Source: GCA-003244245 sp035714625
GTDB lineage: Bacteria > Actinomycetota > Actinomycetes > Mycobacteriales > Pseudonocardiaceae
Reading direction: 5' to 3'
Length of the DNA: 18,439 nucleotides
NCBI GenBank assembly: GCA_035714625.1
Contig: DASTLT010000247.1
Span: 1-18,439 of the forward strand
Shown here piece after piece: positions 8,033-16,355 of the stretch. A model generated the notes under the pieces. The model did no database searches and was not told where the DNA came from. It saw nothing but the letters and a program-made list of their open reading frames with translations. How positions within the stretch are numbered: position 1 is the stretch's first letter; every line of letters starts with the position of its first letter. The translations under genes were made by a program, and so were the position numbers.

Positions 8033-8096
8033 ATGGCCATCATGATCCGTTGACTCGCCGCGATATCGTAACGCCGTGGTCGCGGCATCGGTCGGA

Positions 8097-8720
8097 TCAG
8101 TTGCCGCGGGCGGCGAACCGCGCCGGGCGGTCCGGCCACGGCGCATCGGCCGGGCGCGGCGCGGCGACTGCGGTCAGCACCGCGTGCGCGGCCAGCAACC
8201 CGGAGACGCTCGCCGCGTTGACGATCTCCCCGGCCAGTACCTGGCGCACCGCCTCGACCAGGGGCAGCCGCAGCACGTCCAGATCGGCTTCCTCGTCGTC
8301 CTGGTCGGCTGGTCGGCCGATCTCGGTCAGTCCACCGGCCAGAAACACCCGTACTGCCTCGTCGCTGAACCCCGGTGAGGACAGCACGTCGACGAGCACC
8401 GACCACTCCCGTGCGGTGCAGCCGGCCTCCTCCACCAGCTCGCGCTGCGCCGCCTGCAGCGGCTCCTCCCCCGCCGCGTCGAGCAGTCCCGCGGGCAGCT
8501 CCCGGATCCGACGACCCACCGGATGCCGGTACTGGTCGATCATGACCACCGACCCCTCGTCATCCAGGGCCACGACCGCGACCGCCCCCGGGTGCTCGAT
8601 GACCTCCCGCACGGCGGTCCGCCCCCCGGGCATCAGCACGTGGTCCCGGCGCAGCGCGAGAATCCGGCCGATGTACACGGTGTCGCTGCCCGCCACGGCG
8701 AACTCGTGTGCGGCACTCAT
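8097..8720 (-). CDS. Nudix hydrolase, ADP-ribose pyrophosphatase type
   Basis: The likely reaction is ADP-ribose to AMP and ribose 5-phosphate with Mg2+. The ATG at 8718-8720 overlaps the pyrG stop (ATGA) and gives 207 residues; a longer open frame upstream shadows pyrG. The Nudix box runs from Gly78 to Gly100, with Glu85 and the RELVEEAG core at 93-100. The spacing between the first Gly and Glu is one residue longer than the textbook pattern, as I recall for the mycobacterial Rv1700 homologue. QYRHPVGRRIRELPAGLLD (63-81) just before the box is typical of ADP-ribose pyrophosphatases. SPGFSDEAVRVFLA follows. The pyrG-Nudix coupling is conserved with Rv1699-Rv1700. It clears ADP-ribose and perhaps oxidised nucleotides; substrate range is inferred from family. 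Confidence 0.92.
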   Translation of the reverse strand: MSAAHEFAVAGSDTVYIGRILALRRDHVLMPGGRTAVREVIEHPGAVAVVALDDEGSVVMIDQYRHPVGRRIRELPAGLLDAAGEEPLQAAQRELVEEAGCTAREWSVLVDVLSSPGFSDEAVRVFLAGGLTEIGRPADQDDEEADLDVLRLPLVEAVRQVLAGEIVNAASVSGLLAAHAVLTAVAAPRPADAPWPDRPARFAARGN

Positions 8721-10411
8721 CGCAGCGCTGGCTGCAGTTCGACCGGGCACCGGTCCGCCGCCCGGTGGTCCAACGCCGCCCGGACGAAGGTGGCGAACAG
8801 CGGATGTGGCCGGGTGGGGCGGCTGGTCAGCTCCGGGTGTGCCTGGGTGCCGACGAAGAACGGGTGGACGGTGGGAGGTAGCTCGACGAATTCGACCAGA
8901 TGCCCGTCCGGCGAGGTTCCGCTGATCACCAGACCGGCTGCGGTGAGCTTGTCCCGGTAGGCGTTGTTCACCTCGTAGCGGTGCCGATGTCGTTCGGAGA
9001 CCTCGGTGGTTCCGTATGCGGTAGCCACCACCGAGCCGGGCACCAATGATGCCGGGTAGGCCCCCAGCCGCATGGTCCCGCCCATGTCCCGCTGACCGGC
9101 CACCACATCGGCCTGGTCGGCCATGGTCGAGATCACCGCATGCGTGCTGGCCTCGTCGAACTCGGTCGAGTCCGCGCCGTCGAGGCCGGCGAGACACCGG
9201 GCGACCTCGATCACCATGCACTGCAGGCCCAGACACAGCCCCAGCACCGGAATACCCTGGGTACGGGCGTGGTGAATGGCCCCGATCTTGCCCTCGATGC
9301 CCCGAATCCCGAAGCCGCCGGGTACCAACACCCCGTCCACCCCGGTCAGGGCGGCCTGGGCACCAGCCGGTGTCTCGCAGGTATCCGAGGGGATCCAGCC
9401 GATCTCGACCCTGGCCCGGTGGGCGAAGCCGCCGGCGCGCAGGGCCTCGGTCACCGACAGGTAGGCGTCCGGCAGATCGACGTACTTGCCCACCAGGGCG
9501 ACCCGCACCGTCTCCTTCGGGGCATGCACGCGGTCAAGCAGGTCTCCCCACACCGTCCAGTCCACGTCCCGAAACGGCAGCCCGAGGCGGCGCACCACGT
9601 AGGCGTCCAGCCCCTCCGAGTGCAGCACCTTCGGGATGTCATAGATGGACGGCGCGTCCGGCGCCGCGACCACCCCGTCCACGTCCACGTCACACATCAG
9701 GGCGATCTTTCGCTTCAACCCGGCCGGGATCTCCCGGTCGGCGCGGCAGACCAGTGCATCGGGCTGGATGCCGATGCTGCGCAAGGTGGCCACCGAGTGC
9801 TGCGTCGGCTTGGTCTTCAACTCCCCGGACGGGGCGAGGTAGGGCACCAGCGATACGTGCAGGAACAGGCAGTTGTCCCGGCCGACATCGTGGCGCACCT
9901 GACGGGCCGCCTCGAGGAACGGCAACGACTCGATGTCTCCCACCGTCCCACCGATCTCGATGATCACCACGTCTGGCGAACGGTCATCGTCACCGGGCGC
10001 GGACATCGCCCAGATCCGGGACTTGATCTCATCGGTGATGTGCGGAATCACCTGGACCGTGTCGCCGAGGTACTCTCCGCGCCGCTCCTTGGCGATGACC
10101 GCGGAGTAGATCTGGCCGGTGGTGACGTTGGCATTGCCGCTGAGGTTGCGGTCCAGGAACCGCTCGTAGTGACCGATGTCCAGGTCGGTCTCGGCGCCGT
10201 CTTCGGTGACGAACACCTCACCGTGCTGGAACGGGTTCATCGTCCCGGGGTCGACGTTGAGATAAGGATCCAGCTTCTGCATGATCACCCGTAACCCCCG
10301 GGCGGTCAGCAACTCGCCGAGGCTGGACGCGGTGAGACCCTTGCCCAGCGAGGAGGCGACGCCTCCGGTGACGAACAGGTACCTGGTTGGGCGGATGTGC
10401 GCCACCTTCAC
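8717..10411 (-). CDS. pyrG: CTP synthase
   Basis: The enzyme converts UTP to CTP using ATP and glutamine, the last step of pyrimidine nucleotide synthesis. It has 564 residues from GTG 10411, with GGAGAAGG directly upstream; a second GTG at 10405 has better spacing and may be used instead. The N-terminal synthetase domain begins YLFVTGGVASSLGKGLTASS (11-30), with DPYLNVDPGTMNPFQHGEV and the VVIIEIGGTVGDIES segment. The class I glutamine amidotransferase domain has nucleophile Cys393 in VLGLCLGLQ, and His525 and Glu527 in QAHPE. The 134-bp upstream gap carries a possible -10 near TACCGT at 10502-10497 (minus) without a clear -35. CTP made here feeds the same pool as the nearby cmk reaction. 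Confidence 0.97.
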   Translation of the reverse strand: MKVAHIRPTRYLFVTGGVASSLGKGLTASSLGELLTARGLRVIMQKLDPYLNVDPGTMNPFQHGEVFVTEDGAETDLDIGHYERFLDRNLSGNANVTTGQIYSAVIAKERRGEYLGDTVQVIPHITDEIKSRIWAMSAPGDDDRSPDVVIIEIGGTVGDIESLPFLEAARQVRHDVGRDNCLFLHVSLVPYLAPSGELKTKPTQHSVATLRSIGIQPDALVCRADREIPAGLKRKIALMCDVDVDGVVAAPDAPSIYDIPKVLHSEGLDAYVVRRLGLPFRDVDWTVWGDLLDRVHAPKETVRVALVGKYVDLPDAYLSVTEALRAGGFAHRARVEIGWIPSDTCETPAGAQAALTGVDGVLVPGGFGIRGIEGKIGAIHHARTQGIPVLGLCLGLQCMVIEVARCLAGLDGADSTEFDEASTHAVISTMADQADVVAGQRDMGGTMRLGAYPASLVPGSVVATAYGTTEVSERHRHRYEVNNAYRDKLTAAGLVISGTSPDGHLVEFVELPPTVHPFFVGTQAHPELTSRPTRPHPLFATFVRAALDHRAADRCPVELQPALR

Positions 10412-10545
10412 CCTTCTCCCGTGGTCCGGACCGGCCTGCGCGAGCGGTGGCCGTTTGCGCTGCGGCGGGCGGCGAGCCGCCGACCACGGAGCTTTACGGT
10501 AACACTGTTGCGCCCACCCGTCTCATCAGCGCGCTCAGCTCCGGT
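10412..10545 (-). other. Intergenic gap between mctB/steB and pyrG
   Basis: This 134-bp stretch has no gene. It contains a GC dyad at 10468-10481 (GGCGGC, two bases, GCCGCC) with no following T-run. A second piece of weak signal is a -10-like hexamer near 10500. It probably carries the pyrG promoter or leader, but nothing decisive can be seen. Confidence 0.4.
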
Positions 10546-11484
10546 TCAGCCCTGAATCGCGGGGACGGGGGCCTGCGCGGTGTCCGCCGTGCCGTACCGG
10601 CCGGCGCGCCCCTGCGCCTGCTCGGCGAGCGCGAGCACGGTGGCCACCCGCCCGGCCGCGGTGCTGACGTTATCAACGGTGGAGAGCATCGAGGTCGCTG
10701 CGGTGTCCGCGCGGACCACCCCGATCGGGCCGGTGGCCGCCGCGGACCCAGGCCGGCCGGCGAGCACAGCACCTGCACCGGAACGGTCCAGTTGGGTGGC
10801 GAACCGGGCCACAGTGCCGGTCCGGTCCCCGCTGCCCTCAGCACCGGTGGCGCTTCCGGTGAGCACCACCGCGAGCTGCGCCGGCCGAATCTGACGACCG
10901 AGGCGGATGAAGCCGCCGTCACCGAGCCCGGCGAACGCGGCGGCGGACTCCACCGGCGAGGCTTGCGGCTGGCCGGTACGCGGGTCGACCAGAAGAAGGG
11001 AACCGAGCAACCCCCCGGTCAACGTGCCGGCATCGGTGGTCATCGGCAACTGCCGCCCGGCTGGCAGCAGCCGGGCGGTGAGCTCGCTGAGCTGATCGGC
11101 GCGTGCCGGGTCACTGAAGGCCGTGGTGAGCTGCAGTTCCCCGGTGACGGTGGCACCGGCCTTGCTCAACAGTGTGGTGAGCGCGTCCCGGTCGGCTGGA
11201 TCAGCGTCCGCGGTCGTGACCACCACCACGCTGCGATCCCGCAGGGTGTCCCGGACCACGCGCGGACCGACCGCCTGGACGAAGGTGCTCGTCTCGGCCA
11301 GTTGAGCCTCCCGAGCGGCGCCCTCGGCTTGCAGCTCGCTGACCTGGCGACCCAGCTCGTCACGGTCGGCGCTGAGCCCGGACAGCACCCGCTCGCTGAT
11401 CTTGGTGGATCCGAGGACCACCCCGACCGCGAGCGCGAGGAAGCAGGCGGCAAGGGAGACGACGTGGTAACGCAACGAGATCAC
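10546..11484 (-). CDS. mctB: MctB/SteB family envelope protein (DUF3186)
   Basis: The protein has 312 residues from GTG 11484, three bases after the steA stop. It has a short cytoplasmic start (MISLRYH), a single hydrophobic helix at about 7-26 (VVSLAACFLALAVGVVLG) and then a charged heptad-like region to about 70 that should form a coiled coil. The remainder is an Ala/Gly/Thr-rich extracytoplasmic domain. Homologues carry two names. In M. tuberculosis Rv1698 was described as MctB, an outer-membrane protein limiting copper. In corynebacteria the protein after SteA is SteB, linked to cell separation and peptidoglycan hydrolase control. No copper-binding Cys/His cluster is visible, and the steA neighbour fits the SteB role; the sequence does not decide between them. 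Confidence 0.87.
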   Translation of the reverse strand: MISLRYHVVSLAACFLALAVGVVLGSTKISERVLSGLSADRDELGRQVSELQAEGAAREAQLAETSTFVQAVGPRVVRDTLRDRSVVVVTTADADPADRDALTTLLSKAGATVTGELQLTTAFSDPARADQLSELTARLLPAGRQLPMTTDAGTLTGGLLGSLLLVDPRTGQPQASPVESAAAFAGLGDGGFIRLGRQIRPAQLAVVLTGSATGAEGSGDRTGTVARFATQLDRSGAGAVLAGRPGSAAATGPIGVVRADTAATSMLSTVDNVSTAAGRVATVLALAEQAQGRAGRYGTADTAQAPVPAIQG

Positions 11485-11487
11485 GGT

Positions 11488-12666
11488 CTACAGCAACCCC
11501 TTCAACCAGGAGACGACATCATGCCAGGTGTTGCTAACCAGCACGGCGTAGGCACTACCGGCACCGGAGACCAGGATCGCGGCGAGCGCCGCCAGCAGCC
11601 CGGCCGACACCAGCAGCAGGGCCGCGCCTGCCGTCACCCGGCTGCGGCAGAGCGCTGCCACCACCCGGCCATCGACCAGCCTGCTGCCCAGTCGGAGCCG
11701 GGTGAGGAAGGTGGACGGGTTGGAGCCCGACCGACCGCGGTCGAGGAACTCGTGCAGGGTGGCCTGGAAACCCACCGTGATCACGAGCGTGGCGCCGTGC
11801 GCCTCGGCCAGCAGCAGCGCGAGATCCTCCGGGTTGCTCATCGCGGGGAAGGTCACCGCCCCGATACCCAGGTCTTGGATCCGTTCCAGCCCCGGGGCGT
11901 GACCATCCGGGTAGGCGGGCACCACGACGTCAGCACCGCAGGTGAGCGTGCCGGGCTCGATATCGTCTGGATTGCCCACAATGAGGTGCGGCTGGTGCCC
12001 GGCGGCACGCAGCGCGTCGGCCCCGGCCCCCACCCCGATCAGCACCGGCTGGTACTCGCGGAGGAAACGCCTCAGCGCGGCCAGCTCGGAGATGTGACCA
12101 TACCCAGCGGCCACCACCAGCACCTCCCGACCGCGGATCGGGACCGCAACATCGGGCACCCCCACGCCGTCGAGGATCAGGGACCGCTCGTGGCGAAGAT
12201 ACTCGATGATGTTCGCGGAGAACGCCTCGAGCTGGGTGGACAGGCCGGACTGAGCCTCGGTCATCAGGTCGGCAATCGAGTCGGTGGTCTGCTCGATGCC
12301 ACGGACCAGCTCGGTGTCCCCCGCGTACACCGCTGCTCCGTGCAGCCGTAACCGGGTCCCTTCCTTGATCCGCAATGCGGTGACGCCCACCCCGTCAACC
12401 AGCGGAATCCCTGCCGTGACCAGGATCTCCGGACCCAAGTTGGGGAACCGGCCCGAGATCGAAGGAGCTGCGTTGACCACACCCCCCACGGCTGCTGCCA
12501 CCAGTGCGTCAGCGGTCCGGCGATCGAGGTCCACCTGGTCGAGCACCGCGATGTCACCGGGGCGCAGGCGGTGCAGCAGCTCGTCGATGCGACGGTCGAC
12601 CCGGGCCACTCCGTGCACCCCGGGCAGCGCCGAGCGGGACCGTCCGAACACACTGGAGATCTTCAT
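11488..12666 (-). CDS. steA: SteA-like membrane protein, thiamine pyrophosphokinase-fold
   Basis: The ATG at 12664-12666 gives 392 residues starting MKISSVFGRSRSALPGV, which aligns from memory with the N-terminus of Rv1697. There is no strong Shine-Dalgarno sequence, and an ATG at 12729 is an alternative. Conserved stretches are LRPGDIAVLDQVDLDRRTAD near the start, VVNAAPSISGRFPNLGPEIL, and a nucleotide-binding-like core with IVGNPDDIEPGTL, PAYPDGHAPGLERIQDLG and SNPSTFLTRLRLGSRLVD. The fold is related to thiamine pyrophosphokinase, but the enzyme activity is unproven. One membrane helix lies near the C-terminus (about 345-367), leaving a large cytoplasmic domain. Corynebacterial SteA works with SteB in daughter-cell separation. 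The three-base gap to mctB/steB indicates a co-expressed pair. Confidence 0.88.
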   Translation of the reverse strand: MKISSVFGRSRSALPGVHGVARVDRRIDELLHRLRPGDIAVLDQVDLDRRTADALVAAAVGGVVNAAPSISGRFPNLGPEILVTAGIPLVDGVGVTALRIKEGTRLRLHGAAVYAGDTELVRGIEQTTDSIADLMTEAQSGLSTQLEAFSANIIEYLRHERSLILDGVGVPDVAVPIRGREVLVVAAGYGHISELAALRRFLREYQPVLIGVGAGADALRAAGHQPHLIVGNPDDIEPGTLTCGADVVVPAYPDGHAPGLERIQDLGIGAVTFPAMSNPEDLALLLAEAHGATLVITVGFQATLHEFLDRGRSGSNPSTFLTRLRLGSRLVDGRVVAALCRSRVTAGAALLLVSAGLLAALAAILVSGAGSAYAVLVSNTWHDVVSWLKGLL

Positions 12667-12775
12667 GCCGGTGATGGTGACAAACCTGGTCCCGGGAAAG
12701 GAGCCGACGCGCCGCAGCGACGGCACCATGGCTCTGTCGGGTCCACCCGGTCGGGGTTCGCTACCTGGGGCGGGG

Positions 12776-14545
12776 TCAGCCTGCCTTGCGACGGCGAGGG
12801 CGTTTGTCCGCCGCAGCGGTGGCCAGCAGCTCCTCGGCATGCGCCCGCCCGGTCTCGGTGTCGTCCAGCCCGGCGAGCATCCTGGCCAGCTCGCCGATCC
12901 GGGCCTCGTCGTCCAGTTCTCGGACCCCGCTGCGGGTCAGGCCGGTGACGTAGCTGGCCTTGTCCACCATCAAGTGCCGGTCGGCGTAGGCGGCGACCTG
13001 CGGCAGGTGGGTGACCACCAGAACCTGGTGAGTCCGGGCCAGCCTGGCCAGCCGCCGCCCGATCTCGACCGCGGCCCGCCCGCCGACCCCGGCGTCCACC
13101 TCATCAAAGACCATCGTAGGTACTGGATCGGCATCGGCCAGTACGACCTCCAGCGCCAGCATCACCCGGGACAGCTCTCCCCCGGAGGCCCCTTTCTGCA
13201 CCGGCAACGGGCCTGCCCCGGGGTGCGGCGCCAGGCGCAGCTCCACCTCGTCGGCGCCGTCCGGCCCGGCCCGCAACCGCGCACCACCAACGGTGAGGCT
13301 GGCCGGTTCCCCCTCCCCTGCCAGGGCCGGGGCCACGACAACGGACAGCCGCGCCTGCCCCATGGCCAGCCCGGCCAGCTCCATGGTCACGGCGTCCCCG
13401 AGTTCCTTGGCGGCCGCGACCCGGGCCGCGGTGAGGGTGGCAGCCTGCCGGCTCAGTTCGGCGGCCAGCTCGTCGTGCCGGGCCGCCAGGGCGGCAAGGG
13501 CCTGTTCGGAGGTGTCCATGCCGGCCAGCCGCTGGCGCGCCTGCGCGGCCCAGGCCAGCACCCCCTCGACGTCGGCGGCGTACTTGCGGGTGAGCTGCTT
13601 GAGCTCGGCCTGCCGGGCCAGTACCTGCTCCAGCCGGCCCGGGTCGGCGTCCAAGCCGTCCAGATAGCCCCCCAGCTCGGCGCCGACATCGGCCAGCAGC
13701 GCGACAGCCTCCGCCAGCCGTGGGACCAGCGCGCGCAGTGCCGGGTCTTCCGCGCTGTGCAGCCGTCGACGGGCCGCCCCAGCCAGCCCGAGCGCGCCCG
13801 GCTGATCGGGATCCCCATCCGCGGCGCCGCTTACCGCGGCCTGCGCGATGGTGGCGGTGATCCGTAACTGGTCGGCGTCGGCGAGCCGACGGGCCTCGGC
13901 CACCAGCTCGCCGTCCTCCCCGGGCTGCGGGCCCACCGCGCTGATGTCGGCCAGGCCGTGCCGGAGCAACTCGGCCTCCCTGGCCAGCTCCTGGCCGCGC
14001 TCACGGCGCTCAGTAAGCTCCGCACCGCAGGTCAGCCACTCCTGCCGGACCCGGCGGTAGGCGGCCAGCGGCCCGGCCACCGCGTCGCCAGCGAAACGAT
14101 CCAGCACAGCCCGCTGCTCACCAGCGCGCAGCAGCCGTAACTGGTCGTTCTGGCCGTGCAGTGCGAGCATGCCATCGGCCAGATCGGCCAGCACCCCCGC
14201 CGGCACCGCGCGTCCACCCAGATGGGCCCGGGAGCGACCGTCCGCAGTCACCGTGCGGCTGGCGATCAAGCTGCCGTCCTCGTCGGTCCGAGCCCCTACC
14301 TCGGCGGCCAGGAGCGCCGCCGGGCTACCCTCGGCGAGCCGGAAACGACCCTCCACCACAGCGCGGTCGGTGCCGCTGCGGACCCGGGAGGCGTCGGCCC
14401 GGCCCCCGCTGAGCAAATGCAGCCCAGTGACCACCATTGTCTTCCCCGCGCCGGTCTCACCGGTGATCACAGTCAGCCCGGGGTGCAGGTCCAGCGTGGC
14501 CGCATCGATCACACCGAGGCCCTCGATGCGCATCTCGGTGAGCAC
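12776..14545 (-). CDS. recN: DNA repair protein RecN
   Basis: RecN is an SMC-like ATPase that acts early in double-strand break repair. The GTG at 14545 gives 589 residues beginning MLTEMRIEGLGVI, the conserved RecN start; the ATG at 14533 would remove four conserved residues. Walker A GETGAGKT lies at 29-36. The long central part (about 160-380) is an Ala/Leu/Glu/Arg-rich coiled coil with a bend. The C-terminal half carries the ABC signature GASGGELSRVMLALEVVL and Walker B PTMVFDEVDAGVGG, then HQVLVVTHLPQVAAYAD. The length matches family members. The 56-bp gap to nadK holds no visible actinobacterial LexA box. The order nadK-recN-steA matches Rv1695-Rv1697. Confidence 0.96.
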   Translation of the reverse strand: MLTEMRIEGLGVIDAATLDLHPGLTVITGETGAGKTMVVTGLHLLSGGRADASRVRSGTDRAVVEGRFRLAEGSPAALLAAEVGARTDEDGSLIASRTVTADGRSRAHLGGRAVPAGVLADLADGMLALHGQNDQLRLLRAGEQRAVLDRFAGDAVAGPLAAYRRVRQEWLTCGAELTERRERGQELAREAELLRHGLADISAVGPQPGEDGELVAEARRLADADQLRITATIAQAAVSGAADGDPDQPGALGLAGAARRRLHSAEDPALRALVPRLAEAVALLADVGAELGGYLDGLDADPGRLEQVLARQAELKQLTRKYAADVEGVLAWAAQARQRLAGMDTSEQALAALAARHDELAAELSRQAATLTAARVAAAKELGDAVTMELAGLAMGQARLSVVVAPALAGEGEPASLTVGGARLRAGPDGADEVELRLAPHPGAGPLPVQKGASGGELSRVMLALEVVLADADPVPTMVFDEVDAGVGGRAAVEIGRRLARLARTHQVLVVTHLPQVAAYADRHLMVDKASYVTGLTRSGVRELDDEARIGELARMLAGLDDTETGRAHAEELLATAAADKRPRRRKAG

Positions 14546-14601
14546 TGCCGCACCCTAGCGCGCCGGACCGACCACGGCTGCATGACGCAGCAAAATCGGC
14601 G

Positions 14602-15543
14602 TCAACAGGGCCGCGGGAGCTGCCGGCTCGGGCGCTGTCCCGAGCAGCCCTGGGGTGGGCCCCGCCAGCCCTGCACGGGCAGCCCGAACTTGCGCACCAG
14701 CCGGTCGGTGAAGGGACAGTCGTGCAGGCGCACCAGTCGGATCGGGGTGGCACCCCGGATTATCTCGACCCTGGACCCCGCGGGGAGCTTGAAGGTCCGC
14801 CTCCCGTCGCAGCACAGCACGGCGCTGTGCCCGTGCGGGTCGGTCTCCACGGCCACCACCGAGTCCGGAGACACCACCAGTGGACGCGCGAACAGCGCAT
14901 GCGCGTTGCTGGGGACCATGACGAGCGCGTCCACGTCCGGCCACAGGATCGGCCCTCCCGCGGAGAAGGCGTAGGCGGTGGAACCGGTGGGGGTGGCGCA
15001 GAGCACCCCGTCGCAGCCGAAACCGGAGACCGGTCGGTGGTCCACCTCGAGCACCACCTCCAGGATCCGCTCTGGGCGGCCCTTCTCCACGCTGGCCTCG
15101 TTGAGCGCCCAGGTGTGGGCCAGGCTCATGCCGTTGAGGGTTGCGGTGACGTCTACCGTCATCCGCTCATGCACCAGGTAGTTGCGGGTCACGATGGCGT
15201 TCGCCGTCTCGTCGAGGGAGTCAGCCTCGGCCTCGGCCAGGAACCCGATCCGACCCAGGTTCACCCCCAGCAGGGGGATCCGGCAGGGCCGGGCCAGCTC
15301 CGCGCTGCGCAGCAGGGTCCCATCGCCGCCGAGCACCACGACGAGCTCCACCCCATCCGCGGCGTCCGGCCCGGTGGGCACCACCCGGTCGCGTAACGAC
15401 TCGCCAAAGTAGCCGGCCTCCTCGGCGAGCACCCGGATCCCGATGCCGGCTGCGACCAGCCGATGGGCGAGATCCTCAGCGGTTTTCCGGTTGTGCGGGT
15501 GCCCGGTGTGCAGCACGAGCAGCACTTCCCGTCGGGCGCTCAT
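14602..15543 (-). CDS. nadK: NAD kinase
   Basis: The enzyme phosphorylates NAD+ to NADP+, the only route to NADP, using ATP and in related bacteria also polyphosphate. The ATG at 15541-15543 overlaps the tlyA stop (ATGA) and gives 313 residues; the longer frame upstream shadows tlyA. The GGDG motif lies in VVVLGGDGTLLR (68-79). The substrate site shows ALNEASVEKG, and the second signature is CDGVLCATPTGSTAYAFSAGGP, here split for length: CDG, then TPTGSTAYAFSAGGP. After the conserved DRLVRKFGLPVQGWRG the chain continues for about 18 residues, rich in Gly, Pro, Gln and Arg. The mycobacterial enzyme, as I recall it, ends near that point. Position between tlyA and recN is conserved. Confidence 0.95.
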   Translation of the reverse strand: MSARREVLLVLHTGHPHNRKTAEDLAHRLVAAGIGIRVLAEEAGYFGESLRDRVVPTGPDAADGVELVVVLGGDGTLLRSAELARPCRIPLLGVNLGRIGFLAEAEADSLDETANAIVTRNYLVHERMTVDVTATLNGMSLAHTWALNEASVEKGRPERILEVVLEVDHRPVSGFGCDGVLCATPTGSTAYAFSAGGPILWPDVDALVMVPSNAHALFARPLVVSPDSVVAVETDPHGHSAVLCCDGRRTFKLPAGSRVEIIRGATPIRLVRLHDCPFTDRLVRKFGLPVQGWRGPPQGCSGQRPSRQLPRPC

Positions 15544-16355
15544 CGCGGACCCTCCTGCACCGCGCGGTGGACCAGTTCCTCGACGCCCCGTCCGGAACCG
15601 GCCGCCCCGCGGCGCAACCACACGAAGTATTCGACGTTGCCCGACGGGCCGGGCAGCGGGCTCGCGGTGACATCGACCAGGTGAAGCCCGAGATCGGTCG
15701 CTGCCGCCACGACGCCAAGCACCGCGCCGGCGCGCAGCGCCAGGTCGCGGACCACCCCGCCAGTACCCAGCCGATCACGACCGACCTCGAACTGCGGCTT
15801 GACCATGGGCAGGAGATCACCGTCCGGTGCGGTGCAACCGACCAGCGCGGGCAACACCAGCCGCAACGAGATGAACGACAGGTCGGCCACCGTCAGCTCG
15901 ACCGGCTCCCCAATCTGCCCAGGTGTCAGGGTCCGGATGTTCGTCCGGTCGTGCACCCGCACCCGCGGATCGGTGCGTAGCCGCCAGGCCAGCTGCCCGT
16001 AGCCGACGTCGACAGCCACCACCTCACGAGCCCCGCGGTGCAGCAACACGTCAGTGAATCCCCCGGTGGACGCCCCCGCATCCAGGCACCGCCGGGATGC
16101 TACCACCGGGCCCCCGCCGGACAGGCCGTCCAGCGCGCCCAGGAGCTTGGCGGCCCCCCGCGATACCCACGGGGGTTTCTCCTGCCTGCTTCGCACCACC
16201 AGGGGGGTGTCCGGGGCGACCCCGGTGGCGGCCTTGGTGGCGGGCACTCCCCCGACCTGGACCAGCCCCTGAGCCACCAGCTCGACGGCCTGCTCCCGGG
16301 ACCGGGCGAGTCCCCTGCGTACCAGCTCAGCGTCCAGCCGAGCTCTTCGCGCCAC
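15540..16355 (-). CDS. tlyA: 16S/23S rRNA 2'-O-methyltransferase TlyA
   Basis: TlyA methylates ribose on cytidines of 16S and 23S rRNA; its loss gives capreomycin and viomycin resistance in mycobacteria. The GTG at 16355 gives 271 residues. An N-terminal S4 domain (about 5-58) begins RLDAELVRRGLARSREQAVE. The methyltransferase core has the SAM motif LDAGASTGGFTDVLL (91-105). The expected catalytic tetrad is Lys70 (SRGAAKL), Asp158 (TVADLSF), Lys186 (PMVKPQFE) and Glu242 (NVEYFVW). The interdomain linker reads PPWV at 61-64, where the M. tuberculosis protein has RAWV. The start directly follows the TGA of the small upstream gene, and the stop overlaps nadK, so all three are probably co-translated. 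Confidence 0.95.
   Translation of the reverse strand: MARRARLDAELVRRGLARSREQAVELVAQGLVQVGGVPATKAATGVAPDTPLVVRSRQEKPPWVSRGAAKLLGALDGLSGGGPVVASRRCLDAGASTGGFTDVLLHRGAREVVAVDVGYGQLAWRLRTDPRVRVHDRTNIRTLTPGQIGEPVELTVADLSFISLRLVLPALVGCTAPDGDLLPMVKPQFEVGRDRLGTGGVVRDLALRAGAVLGVVAAATDLGLHLVDVTASPLPGPSGNVEYFVWLRRGAAGSGRGVEELVHRAVQEGPR

Noticed and set aside
8008..8043. Eleven-residue leader peptide frame (MMAMTGPEDRV) upstream of ald
   Set aside because: The ribosome binding site is weak and the frame runs through the tandem repeats; it has no run of Ala or other regulatory codons, so attenuation is not supported.
8097..9236. Extended Nudix protein of 379 residues
   Set aside because: The first 172 residues shadow pyrG and are Arg/Gly/His-rich; the ATG at 8720 with the ATGA overlap gives the normal family length.
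9140..10294. 384-codon plus-strand open frame antisense to pyrG
   Set aside because: It is a frame shadow of the fully recognisable CTP synthase; composition and lack of motifs argue against a protein.
10387..12351. 654-codon plus-strand open frame antisense to mctB/steB and steA
   Set aside because: It has Arg/Gly/His/Gln-rich low-complexity composition with no recognisable domain, and it lies opposite two well-supported genes. Such long antisense frames are common in very high-GC DNA.
14546..14605. LexA/SOS box or promoter in the nadK-recN gap
   Set aside because: A TTGACG at 14605-14600 lacks a suitable -10, and no actinobacterial SOS dyad (GAAC...GTTC) is present.
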